This document shows positions 8,314 to 17,118 of a DNA stretch of 64,000 nucleotides, in pieces (within the stretch, counting starts at the first letter, position 1; each line of letters starts with the position of its first letter). Origin of the DNA: Erythrobacter cryptus DSM 12079 (GTDB lineage: Bacteria > Pseudomonadota > Alphaproteobacteria > Sphingomonadales > Sphingomonadaceae); NCBI RefSeq assembly GCF_000422985.1, contig NZ_AUHC01000012.1:1-64000 (forward strand), in the 5' to 3' direction. The notes under the pieces are model-generated. The model saw nothing but the letters and a program-made list of their open reading frames with translations. It did no database searches and was not told the DNA's origin. The translations under genes were made by a program, and so were the position numbers.

Positions 8314-9915
8314 CTAGGGCACCAGCACCGTGTCCTTCGCCTCATCCGCCAGCTCTGGATAATCGCGCGTGTAGTGCAGCCCGCGGCTTTCCTTGCGGGC
8401 GAGCGCGCTTCTCACGATCAGTTCGGCCGCTTGCAGCAGGTTTCTCAGTTCGATGAGGTCGGTCGTCACCCGGAAGGCGCTGTAATATTCGTGCACCTCG
8501 CGCTTCAGCAGTTCGATGCGGCTCGCGGCGCGTTCCAGCCGCTTGGTGGTGCGCACGATGCCGACATAGTTCCACATGAAGCGGCGGATCTCGGTCCAGT
8601 TCTGCTTGATCACCACTTCCTCGTCGGAATCGGTCACCCGGCTTTCGTCCCAGGGCAGGATCGCGGGCGGCGCGGCGAGGCTGTCCCACTGCGCGAGAAT
8701 GTCCTGCGCCGCGGCCTCGCCGAAGACGAAGCATTCGAGCAGCGAGTTGGAAGCGAGGCGATTGGCCCCGTGCAGCCCGCTTTCGGTGCATTCGCCCGCG
8801 GCCCACAGCCCCGGCACATCGGTGCGCGCGTTGAGATCGACCACCACCCCGCCGCAGGTATAGTGCTGCGCCGGCACCACCGGGATCGGCCCCTTGGTCA
8901 TGTCGATGCCAAGGCCCATCAGCTTCTCGTGGATGGTGGGGAAATGCCCGCGCACGAAATCGGCGGGCTGGTGGCTGATGTCGAGGTGGACATAATCAAG
9001 CCCGAAGCGCTTGATCTCGGCATCGATCGCGCGGGCGACCACGTCGCGGGGCGCAAGCTCCATGCGCGCGGGGTCATAAAATTCCATGAAGCGCTTGCCG
9101 GTGCGCGGGTTGATCAGCCGCCCGCCCTCGCCGCGCACCGCCTCGGTGATGAGGAAGTTCTTGATCTCGAGGTGGTAAAGGCAGGTCGGGTGGAACTGCA
9201 TCATCTCCATGTTGGAAACCCGCGCGCCGGCACGCCAGGCCATGGCGATGCCATCGCCGGTGGCGCCGCGCGGGGCGGTGGAGAACTGGTAAACGCGCCC
9301 CGCCCCGCCGGTGGCAAGGATGGTGGCGCGCGCGAGGTGCCGCTCGACCCGGCCGCTCGCCTCGTCGAGCGCATAGACGCCCCACACCCGCCCCGCCGCG
9401 GAAAACTGCGCGCGGTGGCGATCGGTGATGAGGTCGAGCGCCGCGCGCCCGGGCAAGAGGGTGATGTTGGGATGGGCCTCGGCGGCTTTGAGCAGCGCCT
9501 GCTGCACCGCCCAGCCGGTGGCATCATCGACATGGACGATGCGGCGGTGCGAATGGCCGCCCTCACGGGTGAGGTGGAGCGCCTCGGCCTCGCGGTTGAA
9601 GGGCACGCCGAGCGCGCACAGGCGGTCGATCGTGGCCGGCGCCCGGGTGATGACGAACTCCACCGTAGCCAGGTCGTTGAGACCCGCGCCCGCGACCATG
9701 GTGTCGCGTATGTGGTTTTCAAAGGTGTCCCCGGCGTCGAGCACCGCGGCAATCCCGCCCTGCGCCCAGGCGGTCGATCCGCCGGTGAGCGAACCCTTGG
9801 CCAGCACCAGCACCCGGCGCTGTTCGGCCAGCGCCAGCGCCGCGGTCAGCCCGGCCGCGCCCGAACCGATCACCAGCACATCATGCGTGGTCTGATTGTC
9901 GTGCCCTGCGTCCAT
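8314..9915 (-). CDS. nadB: L-aspartate oxidase
   Basis: FAD-dependent oxidation of L-aspartate to iminoaspartate, the first step of de novo NAD synthesis. The 533-residue protein has the N-terminal dinucleotide-binding GSGAAGLTAALALA, the succinate-dehydrogenase-like segments GSTAWAQGGIAA, TREGGHSHRRIVH, ATGGAGRVYQFST, QFHPTCLY and AQHYTCGGV, and the C-terminal active-site region GANRLASNSLLECFVFG. The ATG at 9913-9915 gives the usual N-terminus. No nadA or nadC is nearby. A ~200-bp intergenic stretch upstream separates it from the divergent small CxxC gene and should hold its promoter, but I see no convincing box. Confidence 0.96.
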   Translation of the reverse strand: MDAGHDNQTTHDVLVIGSGAAGLTAALALAEQRRVLVLAKGSLTGGSTAWAQGGIAAVLDAGDTFENHIRDTMVAGAGLNDLATVEFVITRAPATIDRLCALGVPFNREAEALHLTREGGHSHRRIVHVDDATGWAVQQALLKAAEAHPNITLLPGRAALDLITDRHRAQFSAAGRVWGVYALDEASGRVERHLARATILATGGAGRVYQFSTAPRGATGDGIAMAWRAGARVSNMEMMQFHPTCLYHLEIKNFLITEAVRGEGGRLINPRTGKRFMEFYDPARMELAPRDVVARAIDAEIKRFGLDYVHLDISHQPADFVRGHFPTIHEKLMGLGIDMTKGPIPVVPAQHYTCGGVVVDLNARTDVPGLWAAGECTESGLHGANRLASNSLLECFVFGEAAAQDILAQWDSLAAPPAILPWDESRVTDSDEEVVIKQNWTEIRRFMWNYVGIVRTTKRLERAASRIELLKREVHEYYSAFRVTTDLIELRNLLQAAELIVRSALARKESRGLHYTRDYPELADEAKDTVLVP

Positions 9916-10119
9916 GAACGGGCCATGCCGCGCAAAGTCCGCGGCGGCAAGACTTGGGTGTCACACAAGCTTAAGCTACGTCATCTAGGTAGCAGAACGT
10001 CGGTGCGCGTTGGTGATATCTTCGCACCTGCACAATTCGTGATTCGGCCTGAGACCGATGCGGGGCGAGGGCGCCCAAGGCGCAGGCAGCGGGTCGCAAC
10101 CCGAGCGGAGCAGTCGCCA

Positions 10120-10287
10120 ATGTCCTTCCTGTCGTTTCTGGGGTGCGCGATCAATCGCCATCGACCGGTGCGCCGCGAGGTGGAATGGGATGGGCGCACC
10201 TATTTCGGTCGCTGCCGCCATTGCGGCGCGCCGATTGCCCGGCACGGGCGGCGCGACTGGCGCAGGCGCGCCGCTGAGGATGATTGA
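10120..10287 (+). CDS. Small CxxC protein (zinc-ribbon-like), hypothetical
   Basis: A 55-residue basic protein with one CRHCG pair plus a further Cys and several His residues, suggestive of a small metal-binding or structural knuckle. Similar short proteins (INRHxP...WDGxxY...CRHCGxxI) occur in sphingomonads with no known function. The ATG at 10120 is preceded by GCGGAG about 9 nt upstream. It is divergent from nadB and convergent with the ABC ATPase gene, ending 6 bp from it. Confidence 0.65.
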   Translation: MSFLSFLGCAINRHRPVRREVEWDGRTYFGRCRHCGAPIARHGRRDWRRRAAEDD

Positions 10288-10293
10288 TACGGG

Positions 10294-11256
10294 TCAGGCC
10301 GGGTTCTGGCTGTCGGCGGTGAGCTGAACGAAGACGTCCTCGAGATCGGCCTCGCGGGTGGTGACATCCTCGATGGTGAGGCCCTGTTCCTGGAGGATGG
10401 CGAGCACCTGCCCGGCGCTGAGGCGATCCTTGTTGTAGGTCACTTCAACCCCGCGCTCGCCATCCCATTCGACCTTGGCAAAGGCGGGGTGCGCCGGGGC
10501 GGCGGCCAGCGGGCGTGCGGCGGTGACGGCGACGATCTTCTCGCGCGCCATTTCCACCAGCTCGCGGGTCGGCTTGTTGGCGATCAGGCGGCCGTGGTTG
10601 ATGATGGCGATGCGGTCGCACAGCTCCTCGGCTTCCTCGAGATAGTGGGTGGTGAGCACCACGGTCACGCCCTCGCGGTTGAGCTGGCTCACCAGTTCCC
10701 ACAGCTGGCGCCTGAGATCGACATCGACCCCGGCGGTCGGCTCGTCGAGCACCAGGATCGGCGGGGAATGCACCATCGCCTTGGCCACCAGCAGCCGCCG
10801 CTTCATGCCGCCTGAAAGCGTGCGGGCATAGGCATCGCGCTTGTCGGCAAGGCGCACGGCGGCAAGCAGTTCTTCCGAGCGGCGCAGCGCCTTGGGTATG
10901 CCGTAGAAGCCGCCCTGATTTTCGAGCACCTCGAAGGGGGTGAAGAAGGGATCGAAGACGATCTCCTGCGGCACGATCCCGATCGCCCGGCTGGCATTGC
11001 GCCGGTCGCGGTCGATATCGAAGCCCCAGATCTCCACCGTGCCGGCGGTCTTGTTGACCAGCCCGGCAAGGATGTTGATGAGGGTCGATTTGCCCGCGCC
11101 GTTGGGGCCGAGCAGGCCGAAGATCGATCCTTCCGGCACCTCAAAGCTGACCCCATCGAGCGCGAGCTTGCCCTCGCTCACCGCGCCTTTCGCGCCCCTG
11201 GCCGGGGCGTAGCGCTTGACCAGCTTGTCGATGCGGATGGCAGGTTCACCAGGCAT
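10294..11256 (-). CDS. ABC transporter ATP-binding protein (ABC-2 / DrrA type)
   Basis: A 320-residue ATPase. Walker A GPNGAGKST at residues 50-58, signature LSGGM at 147-151, Walker B ILVLDEPTAG around 167-176 and switch His204 are intact, so it is catalytically competent. The C-terminal ~90 residues (VAVTAARPLAAAP onward, ending TREADLEDVFVQL) are the extension typical of ABC-2 exporters such as NatA/DrrA/CcmA-like ATPases. No membrane partner is adjacent: upstream is the divergent zinc-finger gene and downstream the small CxxC gene. Its permease must be elsewhere, and the substrate is unknown. Confidence 0.92.
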   Translation of the reverse strand: MPGEPAIRIDKLVKRYAPARGAKGAVSEGKLALDGVSFEVPEGSIFGLLGPNGAGKSTLINILAGLVNKTAGTVEIWGFDIDRDRRNASRAIGIVPQEIVFDPFFTPFEVLENQGGFYGIPKALRRSEELLAAVRLADKRDAYARTLSGGMKRRLLVAKAMVHSPPILVLDEPTAGVDVDLRRQLWELVSQLNREGVTVVLTTHYLEEAEELCDRIAIINHGRLIANKPTRELVEMAREKIVAVTAARPLAAAPAHPAFAKVEWDGERGVEVTYNKDRLSAGQVLAILQEQGLTIEDVTTREADLEDVFVQLTADSQNPA

Positions 11257-11331
11257 GGCAAGGCGCCCCTAGAACCTTGGCCGCAGGAAGGCAATTGCGC
11301 CGGGGCAGGCAGGAGAGTATCGGCAGGGCCC

Positions 11332-11592
11332 ATGAGCATTCCCCCACCCGAAATCCTGCTGGTCGATACCCGCCGCGTCTCCTGCGACGGGGCCAGCGGC
11401 ATCCGCGGCGGCGCGGGCTTTCGTCCGGCAGCGCTCGGCCATCCGCGCGTGTTCCTCGAGATCGACGAGCATGGCTATGTCGATTGCGGCTATTGCGATC
11501 GGCGTTTCGTGCTGAAGGGCGGCCCGGCCGATGGCGCCGATCACACCGCGCTGCCCGATATTTCCGCCGGGTCGAGCCCGGTGGGCGGCTGA
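11332..11592 (+). CDS. Zinc-finger domain protein (zf-CHCC, NDUFS6-like)
   Basis: An 86-residue protein with the CHCC zinc-binding arrangement: Cys18, His37 (GHPRVFLEID), and CGYC (Cys52, Cys55) followed by DRRFVL. The bacterial family is related to the NDUFS6 subunit of respiratory complex I and is usual in alphaproteobacteria. The ATG at 11332 is well placed; a GTG or other start further upstream lacks family similarity. It is transcribed away from the ABC ATPase gene, with a ~75-bp gap that must hold both promoters. Confidence 0.85.
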   Translation: MSIPPPEILLVDTRRVSCDGASGIRGGAGFRPAALGHPRVFLEIDEHGYVDCGYCDRRFVLKGGPADGADHTALPDISAGSSPVGG

Positions 11593-11660
11593 AGGCGGTC
11601 AGCCCCGGTTCAGATCGCCGCGGCTAGGCTTGCGTGCGGGCAGATCGAGGAGGCTTGAGG

Positions 11661-12131
11661 ATGAGCCAGGTCTGGCATGATCGGGCGAAGCTGATCGGCG
11701 GCGCAGCGCTGGCGGCGATGCTGGCGCTCGCCACCCCCGCGGTGGCCGCAGCGCCGCAGCAGCAGGATGACAGCGCTGCCGCCGCGCCGAGCAAGAGCGC
11801 GCGCAAGCTCGCCCAGCTGCTTGAAGGGCGCGAGCCGGGCGCGCCGGTGGCCTGCATTCCCACCGGACGCAACCTGGTGGTCACCGCGATCGACGGCACC
11901 GCCTATGTCTATGGCCGGGGCGATACGATCTATCTCCAGCGCACCACCGATCCGGCGCGGATCGACAGCACCGACATGCTCTCGGTGCGGCGGCTGATCG
12001 ATCACCAGCTGTGCCGCAGCGACCGGGCGACCAGCATCGCGCCGTTCTCGGGCGTGGTCACTGGGGTGGTGTTCTTCGAGGACTTCATCCCCTACACCCG
12101 TATCAAGCCGGCACACGCTGAGGGCGGTTAG
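11661..12131 (+). CDS. Hypothetical exported protein
   Basis: A 156-residue protein with a basic N-terminus and hydrophobic core (LIGGAALAAMLALATPAVAAA), so it is probably periplasmic after signal cleavage near residue 29. Two Cys residues (in VACIPTG and HQLCRSD) could form a disulfide. The pattern PTGRNLVVTAIDGTAYVYGRGDTIYLQR recurs in sphingomonad hypothetical proteins; no function is known to me. The ATG at 11661 is preceded by GAGGAGG and TTGAGG, which decides it over the frame nine codons upstream. Confidence 0.75.
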   Translation: MSQVWHDRAKLIGGAALAAMLALATPAVAAAPQQQDDSAAAAPSKSARKLAQLLEGREPGAPVACIPTGRNLVVTAIDGTAYVYGRGDTIYLQRTTDPARIDSTDMLSVRRLIDHQLCRSDRATSIAPFSGVVTGVVFFEDFIPYTRIKPAHAEGG

Positions 12132-12200
12132 GCCGGCGCGCCGCGCCTGCGGCGGCACCGGCACCGGCACCAGCCCTGCCGCGCGGCGCGATCGGCGCGC

Positions 12201-13175
12201 TCAGGCGCGCGCCATCGCCTGCATGCGCGCGATGATCTCCTCGGCCTCGCGCATGATCCGCTCGATCAGTTCCTTGCAGGTGGGAATGTCGTGGATCAGC
12301 CCGGCGACCATGCCGCAGCTCCACGCGCCTTCGTCCATCGCCCCTTCCTGCATGATCTTGGGGTAAACCCCGGCGACTTCGGGCAAGATGTCGTTGATGG
12401 TGATGGCATCGCCCAGCGCCTTTTCCTTGGCGAGCAGGCGTTCCACCGCGGCATTGTTGAGCACCCGCTCGGTGTTGCGCAGGGGCCGCATGACGAGGCG
12501 GGTGTCAAGCTCGGTGGCCTTGAGGATCGCCTGCTTGACGTTGTCATGCACCGGGGCCTCCTTGGTGGCGATGAAGCGGGTGCCCATGTTCATCCCCTGC
12601 GCGCCGAGCGCGAGGCTCGCCACCAGGCTGCGCCCATCGGCCATGCCGCCGCTCGAGACGAAGGGGATTTCCAGTTCATCCGCGGCGCGCGGCAGGAGGA
12701 TGAAATTGGGCACATCATCCTCGCCCGGGTGGCCGCCGCACTCAAAGCCATCGACGCTCACCGCATCGCAGCCGATCTCCTGCGCCTTGAGCGCATGGCG
12801 CACGCTGGTGCATTTGTGGATCACCTTGATCCCGGCATCCTTGAGCGGCGGCAGCAGCTCGACCGGGTTGCGCCCCGCGGTCTCGACCACCTTCACCCCG
12901 CCGTCGATCACCGCCTTGACGAGGCCCGGATAGTCGGGCGGGGTGAGCGTGGGCAGGATGGTGAGGTTCACCCCGAAGGGCTTGTCGGTCATGTCCCTGC
13001 AGCGGGCGATCTCGTTGGCGAGCTTTTCGGGCGTGCCCTGGGTCAGTCCGGTGATGATGCCGAGGCCCCCGGCGTTGGAGACCGCCGCGGCCATCTCGGC
13101 AAAGCCCACATAGTGCATGCCCCCCTGGATGATCGGGTGCTCGATGCCGAACATCTCGGTGATCGCGGTCTTCAT
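12201..13175 (-). CDS. Nitronate monooxygenase family flavoprotein
   Basis: A 324-residue FMN-dependent TIM-barrel enzyme of the nitronate monooxygenase / 2-nitropropane dioxygenase family. Visible features are PIIQGGMHYVG at the N-terminus, the active-site segment FECGGHPGEDD (His near residue 148), and the FMN phosphate-binding GGMADGRSLVASLALGAQGMNMGTRF. Members oxidise alkyl nitronates, but several act on other substrates such as enoyl thioesters, so the exact reaction is uncertain. The ATG at 13173-13175 has GAGGGGAGAG upstream. Both neighbours are unrelated and it is probably monocistronic. Confidence 0.9.
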   Translation of the reverse strand: MKTAITEMFGIEHPIIQGGMHYVGFAEMAAAVSNAGGLGIITGLTQGTPEKLANEIARCRDMTDKPFGVNLTILPTLTPPDYPGLVKAVIDGGVKVVETAGRNPVELLPPLKDAGIKVIHKCTSVRHALKAQEIGCDAVSVDGFECGGHPGEDDVPNFILLPRAADELEIPFVSSGGMADGRSLVASLALGAQGMNMGTRFIATKEAPVHDNVKQAILKATELDTRLVMRPLRNTERVLNNAAVERLLAKEKALGDAITINDILPEVAGVYPKIMQEGAMDEGAWSCGMVAGLIHDIPTCKELIERIMREAEEIIARMQAMARA

Positions 13176-13456
13176 GGCGCTGTCTCTCCCCTCACATGGC
13201 CTGGTTGGCGAGGCACATGCGCCAGACGGCGCGCGGCTGGCAAGCCCCGCGCAAGGCGGAAGGGCGTGCGGGCCGGCGCGGCGCTTGCGCGCCGTAGCGT
13301 CAGCATGGTTCCAAAGGAGGAGCCGGGCGGCGGGAAGGCGGTGGGATCGGGCCGCTTTGCCCCCACCCGGCAGGCATCACGATGACCGATTCGCCCGCGC
13401 GCGGCCTTGATCCAGGGCAATGAGGGGCGGCGCTGGCGCGGGCGCTGGGGCTGCGC

Positions 13457-14122
13457 TCAGGCCCGGGTGAAGCTGAGCGCGAAGGTCACCGGCACGGCGG
13501 GCGTGATCGAGGGCAGCTGCGCGAGCGCGCGCAGTTCGCCGAGCTCGTCGGTCAGGCCGAACATGTCGGTCGAGATGATCACCGGCGCGCTCGGCACCAC
13601 GGTGACGCGGTTCTCGGCCACGCGGGTGACGAGCACCTCGGTCTCGACCTCGGCGCTCGCGCCCTTGATCGTCACCGTGGCCTTGAGCGGGCGGGTGAGC
13701 GACTGGCCCACGGCCAGGCCGGCAAAGGCCGCCGGATCGAGCCTGGCGGTCACGGTCGCCTTGGGATTTCCGGCAACCTCGAAGAAGATGTCGCGCATCC
13801 GCTCGTCGCGGATCTCGACCCCGGTGTTGACCGAGGCGAGATCGATCTCGAGACTGGCATTGCCATCGGGGGCAACGCTGCCCGCAAGCCTATCGAAGCG
13901 GTTGGTCTCGGCCACCTCGCCCGCCTTGATGCTGACATAGGAGAGGCGCGAGGCCGCCGGATCGAGTGTCCAGGTGCCCTCGGTCACCGGCGCGGTTTCG
14001 GTCGCGGCGGCCTGGGGCCCATCACCGGCGGGCTGCTGGGCGCAGGCGGAAAGGCCGAGGGCAAGCGCGGCGCCAAGGGAGGCGGCAAGGGCGAACGGGC
14101 GGCGAGTCGGCGTCACGGTCAT
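13457..14122 (-). CDS. YceI-family lipoprotein
   Basis: A 221-residue envelope protein. Residues 1-27 are a lipoprotein signal with lipobox LSAC (Cys27). After a short linker the YceI lipocalin-like domain begins (TWTLDPAASRLSYVSIKAGEVAETNRF) and continues through LEIDLASVNTGVEIRDERMRDIFFEV. YceI domains bind long-chain isoprenoid or amide ligands. The ATG at 14120-14122 has AAAGGTGC just upstream on the minus strand. The frame upstream of it (to 14344) is an open shadow of the 72-bp repeats and is not coding. Confidence 0.88.
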   Translation of the reverse strand: MTVTPTRRPFALAASLGAALALGLSACAQQPAGDGPQAAATETAPVTEGTWTLDPAASRLSYVSIKAGEVAETNRFDRLAGSVAPDGNASLEIDLASVNTGVEIRDERMRDIFFEVAGNPKATVTARLDPAAFAGLAVGQSLTRPLKATVTIKGASAEVETEVLVTRVAENRVTVVPSAPVIISTDMFGLTDELGELRALAQLPSITPAVPVTFALSFTRA

Positions 14123-14229
14123 GCACCTTTCATGCTCAAACGGGCGGGGCGGGGATATGCGATTATCCGCGCCGCGGGAAGGGTTCGGATTGCGCCTGGG
14201 GCCTTGCGACGCAGCGCGCTGCGCGCGGC

Positions 14230-14404
14230 GATCCCTGCGGCTCGGCCCGCCTCGCGCTTTGGCCCGCGCCGCCTTGCGGTGCCGAGTGAAGCGGCCGTGC
14301 CGATCCCTGCGGCTCGGCCCGTGTCGCGCTTTGGCCCGCGGCACCTTGCGGTGCCGAGTGAAGCGGCCGTGCCGATCCCCCGGATCGGCCCGTGTCGCGC
14401 TTCA
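14230..14404. repeat. 72-bp tandem repeat, about 2.4 copies, between YceI gene and guaA
   Basis: Copy 1 (14230-14301) and copy 2 (14302-14373) match at about 68 of 72 positions. A partial third copy (14374-14404) runs into the guaA stop codon. Each unit starts GATCCCTGCGGCTCGGCCCG. In the last copy GCCGATCC (14371-14378) and GGATCGGC (14382-14389) form a perfect hairpin with a 3-nt loop, which could serve as the guaA terminator, though no T-run follows. Unit length is a multiple of three, so it stays open in several frames. Confidence 0.85.
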
Positions 14405-16003
14405 CTCCCATTCGATCGTGCCGGGGGGCTTGCTGGTATAGTCATAGACCACCCGGTTGATGCCCCTCACTTCGTTGACGATCCTGGTCGCCACCCGGGT
14501 GAGGAAGGTGGCATCGAAGGGGAAGACATCCGCCGTCATCCCGTCGGTCGAGGTCACGGCGCGCAGCGCGCAGACATGGTCATAGGTGCGCGCATCGCCC
14601 ATCACTCCCACGGTCTTGACCGGCAGCAGCACCGCAAAAGCCTGCCAGATCGCGTCATACAGCCCGGCATTGCGGATTTCCTCGAGATAGATCGCATCGG
14701 CCTTGCGCAGGGTCTCGCAGCGCTCGCGCGTCACCTCGCCGGGGATGCGGATGGCAAGGCCGGGGCCGGGGAAGGGGTGGCGCCCGACAAAGGCCTGCGG
14801 CAGGCCCAGCTCGCGCCCGAGCGCGCGCACCTCGTCCTTGAACAGCTCGCGCAAGGGCTCCACCAGCGCCATGTTCATGCGCTCGGGCAGGCCGCCGACA
14901 TTGTGGTGGCTCTTGATGGTGACGCTCGGCCCGCCGGTGAAGGAGACGCTCTCGATCACGTCGGGATAGAGCGTGCCCTGGGCGAGGAAATCGGCCCCGC
15001 CGAGCTTCTTGGCCTCGGCCTCGAACACCTCGATGAAGGTCTTGCCTATGAACTTGCGCTTGGCTTCGGGATCGGTGAGGCCGGCAAGCCCATCGAGGAA
15101 CAGGTCCTCGGCCTCCACATGGACGAGCGGGATGTTGTAATGGTCGCGGAACAGCGCCACCACCTCGCGCGCCTCGTTCATGCGCATCAGGCCATGATCG
15201 ACAAAGACGCAGGTGAGCTGATCACCGATCGCCTCGTGGATCAACACCGCGGCGACCGCCGAATCGACTCCGCCCGAAAGCCCGCAGATCACCCGCCCCG
15301 CCCCCACCTGGGCGCGGATCTCGGCGATCTTGGTCTTGCGGAACTCGGCCATGGTCCAGGTGCCGGAAAGGCCGCAGACATGGCGCACGAAATTGGCGAT
15401 CAGCCGCGCGCCATCGGGGGTGTGCACCACCTCGGGATGGAACTGGGTGCCATAGAAGCGCCGCGCCTCGTCGGCGATCACGGCAAAGGGGGCGCCGTCC
15501 GAAGTGGCGACGATCGCGAAACCCGGGGCAAGCCGGGTGACCTTGTCGCCATGGCTCATCCACACCTGGTGGCGCTCGCCCACCTGCCAGAGCCCGTCGA
15601 ACAGCGCACATTCGGCGGAAACGGTGAGGAAGGCGCGGCCGAACTCGCCGCCCTCGCCGGTTTCATGGCCGGGGCGCACCTCGCCGCCGAGCTGGTGCGT
15701 CATCACCTGCTGGCCATAGCAGATGCCGAGGATCGGCACCCCGGCCTCGAACAGCAGCTGCGGCGCGCGCGGGCTGCCCTCCTCGGGCACGCTCGCGGGC
15801 GAGCCGGACAGGATGATGCCCGCAGGCCTCAGGCGGTGAAAGGCGGCCTCGGCCTGGGTGAAGGGGGCGATCTCGCAATAGACCCCGGCCTCGCGCACGC
15901 GGCGGGCGATGAGCTGGGTGACCTGGCTGCCGAAATCGACGATCAGGATGCATTCGCCCGCGGCGGAATCGCCGAAATCGGGGCGGGATGAGGGCGCGTT
16001 CAT
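14402..16003 (-). CDS. guaA: GMP synthase (glutamine-hydrolysing)
   Basis: Converts XMP to GMP with glutamine as amino donor. The 533-residue protein has the class I glutamine amidotransferase domain at the N-terminus (ILGICYGQQ with Cys95; TQFHPEV with His189 and Glu191). The ATP pyrophosphatase P-loop follows (GLSGGVDS at 241-248), and the GMP-synthase dimerisation domain ends the protein in the conserved tail PPGTIEWE. The N-terminus (about 10 residues) is slightly longer than usual. Downstream lies the 72-bp repeat block. No guaB is in the window. Confidence 0.97.
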   Translation of the reverse strand: MNAPSSRPDFGDSAAGECILIVDFGSQVTQLIARRVREAGVYCEIAPFTQAEAAFHRLRPAGIILSGSPASVPEEGSPRAPQLLFEAGVPILGICYGQQVMTHQLGGEVRPGHETGEGGEFGRAFLTVSAECALFDGLWQVGERHQVWMSHGDKVTRLAPGFAIVATSDGAPFAVIADEARRFYGTQFHPEVVHTPDGARLIANFVRHVCGLSGTWTMAEFRKTKIAEIRAQVGAGRVICGLSGGVDSAVAAVLIHEAIGDQLTCVFVDHGLMRMNEAREVVALFRDHYNIPLVHVEAEDLFLDGLAGLTDPEAKRKFIGKTFIEVFEAEAKKLGGADFLAQGTLYPDVIESVSFTGGPSVTIKSHHNVGGLPERMNMALVEPLRELFKDEVRALGRELGLPQAFVGRHPFPGPGLAIRIPGEVTRERCETLRKADAIYLEEIRNAGLYDAIWQAFAVLLPVKTVGVMGDARTYDHVCALRAVTSTDGMTADVFPFDATFLTRVATRIVNEVRGINRVVYDYTSKPPGTIEWE

Positions 16004-16158
16004 GGCGGCGGATTAGGCCAGCGCGCCGGGCGCTGTCCAGCATCGGCGGGGCGCTGGCCGGCCATTTTGCAACGCAACATTATGGGCTCTTCGAGGAATC
16101 AAGGGGTTCCCGGGAAAGTGGCCAGGAAGTGTTGCAATCTTTGGAACCGATTTCGCCA

Positions 16159-16170
16159 TTTTCGCATTTG
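16159..16170 (+). promoter_or_regulatory. Shared 12-mer TTTTCGCATTTG upstream of urcA-like gene
   Basis: This AT-rich 12-mer lies ~100 bp upstream of the UrcA-family start codon and recurs exactly at 16699-16710. TTGCAA occurs at 16132-16137 and the 10-bp palindrome TTCCCGGGAA at 16107-16116. It marks a candidate promoter or operator region; no consensus for a known regulator fits well. Confidence 0.3.
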
Positions 16171-16271
16171 CACAATCGCTGTGTGCGCCGCACTACAGTT
16201 GCAAACAGCAACCGAATGCCGGGAAACGGCATCACCTGTTCAACACCCTCTCATCATCCGGAGTTTGACCC

Positions 16272-16595
16272 ATGCGCTTTGCTCTTCCTCTCCTTGCCCT
16301 TGCCGCTGCGGCGGCCCCTGCGCTTGCCGCGCCTGCTGCCGGTGACCACGTGACCGTGCGCATCGCCTATGGCGATGTCGATGTGACCAGCCCCGAAGGC
16401 CGGGCCGCGATCGAGGCGCGCATCGATGCCAAGCTGCGCAAGGCCTGCGCGATCGAGAACGCGGCGCGCTACGGCTATGGCCGCCCGGTCATCGATGAGA
16501 AGTGCCTCGCCGATGCCAAGCTCGCCGCGCTTGCCGAGGTCGAGCGCGTCGCCGCGCTCGAGGCGCGCCGCGGCCGCGCGGTGGCGGCCAACTGA
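16272..16595 (+). CDS. UrcA-family protein
   Basis: A 107-residue exported protein. The signal peptide (residues 1-20, ending PALAAPA) is followed by the UrcA core: VTVRIAYGDVDVTSPEGRAA, IEARIDAKLRKAC and EKCLADAKLAAL. The two conserved Cys residues probably form a disulfide. UrcA-family proteins are frequent in sphingomonads and Caulobacter; their function is unknown. The ATG at 16272 is preceded by a GGAG-containing stretch (CATCCGGAG, ~9 nt). The 268 bp upstream to guaA are AT-richer than the average and probably contain its promoter. Confidence 0.88.
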   Translation: MRFALPLLALAAAAAPALAAPAAGDHVTVRIAYGDVDVTSPEGRAAIEARIDAKLRKACAIENAARYGYGRPVIDEKCLADAKLAALAEVERVAALEARRGRAVAAN

Positions 16596-16671
16596 GCCTT
16601 CCCCTCGGGCTCAAGCGAGCGGCCGTCGGAGCGATCCGGTGGCCGTTTGCTTTGGCGGGGCCACCTAGATA

Positions 16672-16686
16672 TTGCATTTCATGCAA
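16672..16686. promoter_or_regulatory. Palindrome TTGCAT-TTC-ATGCAA, operator-like
   Basis: Perfect 6-bp arms with a 3-bp centre in an AT-rich pocket downstream of the UrcA-family gene. Such symmetry fits a dimeric regulator site; none can be named. The exact TTTTCGCATTTG 12-mer shared with the urcA upstream region begins 13 bp downstream. Confidence 0.35.
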
Positions 16687-16931
16687 CTTGCCTTGGCGTT
16701 TTCGCATTTGAATTCGGCTTGATCGAACACCAATTGCTTCCCCATGCGATGGGCGCGCCGGGCTCCCTCTCCATCCCGGCCTTCTCGCCCTGGCGAGACC
16801 ATCGCCCGGCAGCCGCCAGCCGAACACGGCCCGGTTGCCCGCCTGCCGGATCAGGCCCGATCGGCGAGCTTTCCCCCCGGCTCGCGATCCCGCCGATCCC
16901 CGCCCGCGCCTCGCGCCGGCGTGCAGCGAAA

Positions 16932-16978
16932 GAGACGCGGCCACCCTCCTCCCCCCCCTGAAACGGTGGCCGCGTCTC
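16932..16978 (+). ncRNA. Candidate sRNA hairpin with CCTCCTCCC anti-Shine-Dalgarno loop
   Basis: Arms GAGACGCGGCCACC (16932-16945) and GGTGGCCGCGTCTC (16965-16978) are perfectly complementary over 14 bp. The 19-nt loop begins CTCCTCCCCCCC; together with the last stem base it gives the exact 9-mer CCTCCTCCC (16945-16953). This architecture is known from CcsR or cuckoo RNAs of alphaproteobacteria, stress-induced sRNAs that expose this motif in hairpin loops. No T-run terminator follows. Transcription on the plus strand is inferred, not seen. Confidence 0.45.
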
Positions 16979-17062
16979 ACGCCGCCCCGCGCGGCCGGAG
17001 ACGCCGGAGACGCCGGAGACCAGGCGCCGCGTGATTGCATTTTCCGATTGCGGTGATGAATT

Positions 17063-17112
17063 ATTTTCAGTCTCAAGAGAGATTGAAAATTGCGCGTGGC
17101 TTTCTAGATTAT
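17063..17112 (+). promoter_or_regulatory. Promoter with -35 inside an inverted repeat
   Basis: TTGAAA (17083-17088) and TAGATT (17105-17110) are spaced by 16 bp, a good housekeeping-type promoter; the -35 would also fit heat-shock sigma. The -35 lies within the right arm of the inverted repeat ATTTTCAGTCTC/GAGATTGAAAAT (17063-17074 and 17079-17090, one mismatch, 4-bp loop). A regulator bound there would block or activate directly. The expected start point, near 17117, is at the foot of the next hairpin. Confidence 0.5.
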
Positions 17113-17118
17113 GTGGCG

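Noticed and set aside
13311..13422. AAAGGAGG motif and a 13-codon frame at 13382
   Set aside because: The ribosome-binding-like motif lies ~60 bp from the ATG and the peptide is too short and uninformative to support a gene.
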